Shown: one piece after another, positions 6,305-6,825 of the stretch
How the letters are laid out: each line of letters begins with the position of its first letter
How positions within the stretch are numbered: the stretch's first letter is position 1
DNA from: Candidatus Omnitrophota bacterium
GTDB taxonomy: Bacteria > Omnitrophota > Omnitrophia > Omnitrophales > Aquincolibacteriaceae
DNA: 6,825 nucleotides
Direction: 5' to 3'
NCBI GenBank assembly: GCA_023246985.1
Contig: JAHFHJ010000080.1
Span: 1-6,825 of the forward strand
Translations under genes and position numbers: made by a program
Notes under the pieces: model-generated
Seen by the model: only the letters and a program-made list of their open reading frames with translations
What the model was told of the DNA's origin: nothing
Databases searched by the model: none

Positions 6305-6331
6305 CCAATTCCAGACCCGGTCTGGAATTGG
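6305..6331. repeat. Palindrome downstream of recO (copy 2)
   Basis: CCAATTCCAGACC (6305-6317) and GGTCTGGAATTGG (6319-6331) are perfect 13-bp arms around a single C. The core ATTCCAGACC-N-GGTCTGGAAT is the same as in copy 1 at 5352-5372. It begins 24 bases after the recO stop. There is no T-run, but a stem this strong could stop RNA decay or assist termination. Confidence 0.85.
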
Positions 6332-6332
6332 T

Positions 6333-6356
6333 AAATTCGCGGCCGGCTGCGAATTT
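6333..6356. repeat. 24-base near-perfect palindrome
   Basis: AAATTCGC (6333-6340) pairs with GCGAATTT (6349-6356); the central GGCCGGCT is itself self-complementary with one G-T pair. It lies one base after the copy 2 palindrome, so the two may form one cruciform unit. Confidence 0.7.
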
Positions 6357-6375
6357 GGGTTTGTGGGTGCATCCT

Positions 6376-6442
6376 ATCCCGACTTTGATTTTCTTTTCAT
6401 GAACGGTAGTCGGGATTGCCCCATCCCGCCTTTGGCGGGATG
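6376..6442. repeat. Two nearby 9-bp inverted repeats (CCCGAC and CCCGCC type)
   Basis: ATCCCGACT (6376-6384) pairs with AGTCGGGAT (6408-6416) over 23 bases. CATCCCGCC (6422-6430) pairs with GGCGGGATG (6434-6442) over a TTT loop. GGGAT at 6412-6416 could also pair with ATCCC at 6423-6427. The GGCGGGA hairpin is a type that often recurs between genes in uncultured bacterial genomes; that remark is from memory. Confidence 0.7.
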
Positions 6443-6510
6443 ATAAGGATTGGGACTAAGTTCCGGTTGTCTGGCACGGCTGCCGTAATGCCTCCGTTTG
6501 TGCAGTTTTC

Positions 6511-6534
6511 GATTTCCTCCGGCTGGAGGAAATC
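6511..6534. repeat. 10-bp perfect hairpin with GGCT tetraloop
   Basis: GATTTCCTCC (6511-6520) pairs with GGAGGAAATC (6525-6534). No U-tract follows, so it is not a classic terminator. The right arm contains a GGAGG Shine-Dalgarno-like string, but no suitable start codon or open frame follows. Confidence 0.65.
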
Positions 6535-6591
6535 AGACTGATCGCAGCGAAGTCCGATCCTGAAAGAATCCAAAATATACCGGTGTTGGAT

Positions 6592-6620
6592 TTGACTTTC
6601 CAAAAATGACATGCTATGTT
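6592..6620 (+). promoter_or_regulatory. Predicted sigma70-type promoter of the terminal gene
   Basis: TTGACT (6592-6597, 5 of 6 matches) and TATGTT (6615-6620, 4 of 6) are separated by an ideal 17 bases. Transcription would start near 6627, giving a leader of about 70 AT-rich bases before the ATG at 6698. A small stem TTACAT/ATGTAA (6631-6636/6643-6648) lies at the start of this leader. Confidence 0.55.
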
Positions 6621-6656
6621 TCAAATAGAGTTACATAATAACATGTAATACATCGA

Positions 6657-6674
6657 TGCTATATATTGCTATAT
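6657..6674. repeat. TGCTATAT direct repeats spaced one helical turn
   Basis: TGCTATAT occurs at 6657-6664 and 6667-6674, ten bases apart. A related TGCTATGT at 6613-6620 overlaps the predicted -10 box (first base 6612 region). Such phasing suits a regulator binding one face of DNA, but low-complexity AT-rich sequence could also produce it. Confidence 0.4.
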
Positions 6675-6697
6675 TCATAAAAATGAGGTAAATCCGG

Positions 6698-6825
6698 ATG
6701 AATGACAAGAAAGATCAGGATTCCCAAGCCCAGTATTTGTATTTCGGCCTCTCGAGTGAGGACCGCGAATCGGCGATTTATTTTCTTTTGGAGTCCATTC
6801 TCAAGGCCAGGGACCAGGCGCGCGG
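6698..6825 (+). CDS. Unrecognised protein, N-terminal part only (cut by window end)
   Basis: Open from ATG 6698 to the window edge, 42 full codons. GAGG at 6685-6688 lies nine bases upstream, and a promoter is predicted at 6592-6620, so this looks like the first gene of its own unit. The start is hydrophilic (MNDKKDQDSQAQ), followed by YLYFGLSSEDRESA and a likely amphipathic helix with FLLESILKARDQ. There is no signal peptide or membrane segment in the visible part. Codon use returns to the GC-rich style of the other genes. I do not recognise the family and assign no function. A second ATG at 6702 is out of frame. Confidence 0.75.
   Translation, partial: MNDKKDQDSQAQYLYFGLSSEDRESAIYFLLESILKARDQAR

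Larger units (their letters stand above)
6282..6697. other. Non-coding stretch after recO, hairpin-rich, ending in a promoter
   Basis: These 416 bases contain no credible gene. Between 6305 and 6534 lie five or more perfect inverted repeats, listed separately. From about 6600 the sequence becomes strongly AT-rich and carries a promoter, direct repeats and the ribosome site GAGG (6685-6688) of the last gene. A minus-strand frame at 6397-6624 runs through the palindromes and shows no protein-like pattern. Confidence 0.6.

Noticed and set aside
6397..6624. 75-codon minus-strand frame after recO
   Set aside because: It spans three inverted repeats, its C-terminal part is a translation of the CCCGCC palindrome region, and the recognisable promoter here faces the other way.

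Overview
The window is a compact, plus-strand bacterial housekeeping region. It shows Shine-Dalgarno sites ahead of most genes, sigma70-type promoter elements and a mixture of ATG, GTG and TTG starts. The genes are ordinary bacterial orthologues. AspRS is the long bacterial type with a GAD domain, and it carries His31 and Gly83, the residues associated with non-discriminating enzymes. YbeY has an HxxxH...D metal motif. Together with short palindromes scattered between genes, this points to a Gram-negative lineage outside the common model groups. Omnitrophota or another PVC-related candidate phylum is my guess from overall style only; the sequence alone does not settle it.

Layout. Bases 21-269: a promoter and rpsU (ribosomal protein S21). 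Bases 270-482: a hairpin-rich leader. Bases 483-4533: hisS, aspS (7-base overlap with hisS) and phoH (14-base gap). Bases 4574-5059: ybeY. These form one tightly packed transcription unit devoted to translation: a ribosomal protein, two class II aminoacyl-tRNA synthetases, a PhoH-type ATPase and the rRNA-processing endonuclease YbeY. Bases 5060-5513: a 454-base non-coding stretch full of hairpins and palindromes. Bases 5514-6281: recO, a recombination mediator. Bases 6282-6697: a second non-coding, hairpin-rich stretch ending in a good promoter. Bases 6698-6825: the first 42 codons of an unrecognised gene cut by the window edge.

The main points of interest are: an abrupt AT-rich block inside hisS covering its insertion domain, which looks like a mosaic gene; mutually exclusive hairpins in the hisS leader; a nearly identical 13-bp-arm palindrome on each side of recO; a small inverted-repeat element ending in GGGGACA/TGTCCCC; and one-helical-turn direct repeats upstream of the last gene. 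I see no CRISPR array, tRNA, rRNA, intact transposase or defence gene, and nothing that amounts to a clear new multi-gene system.
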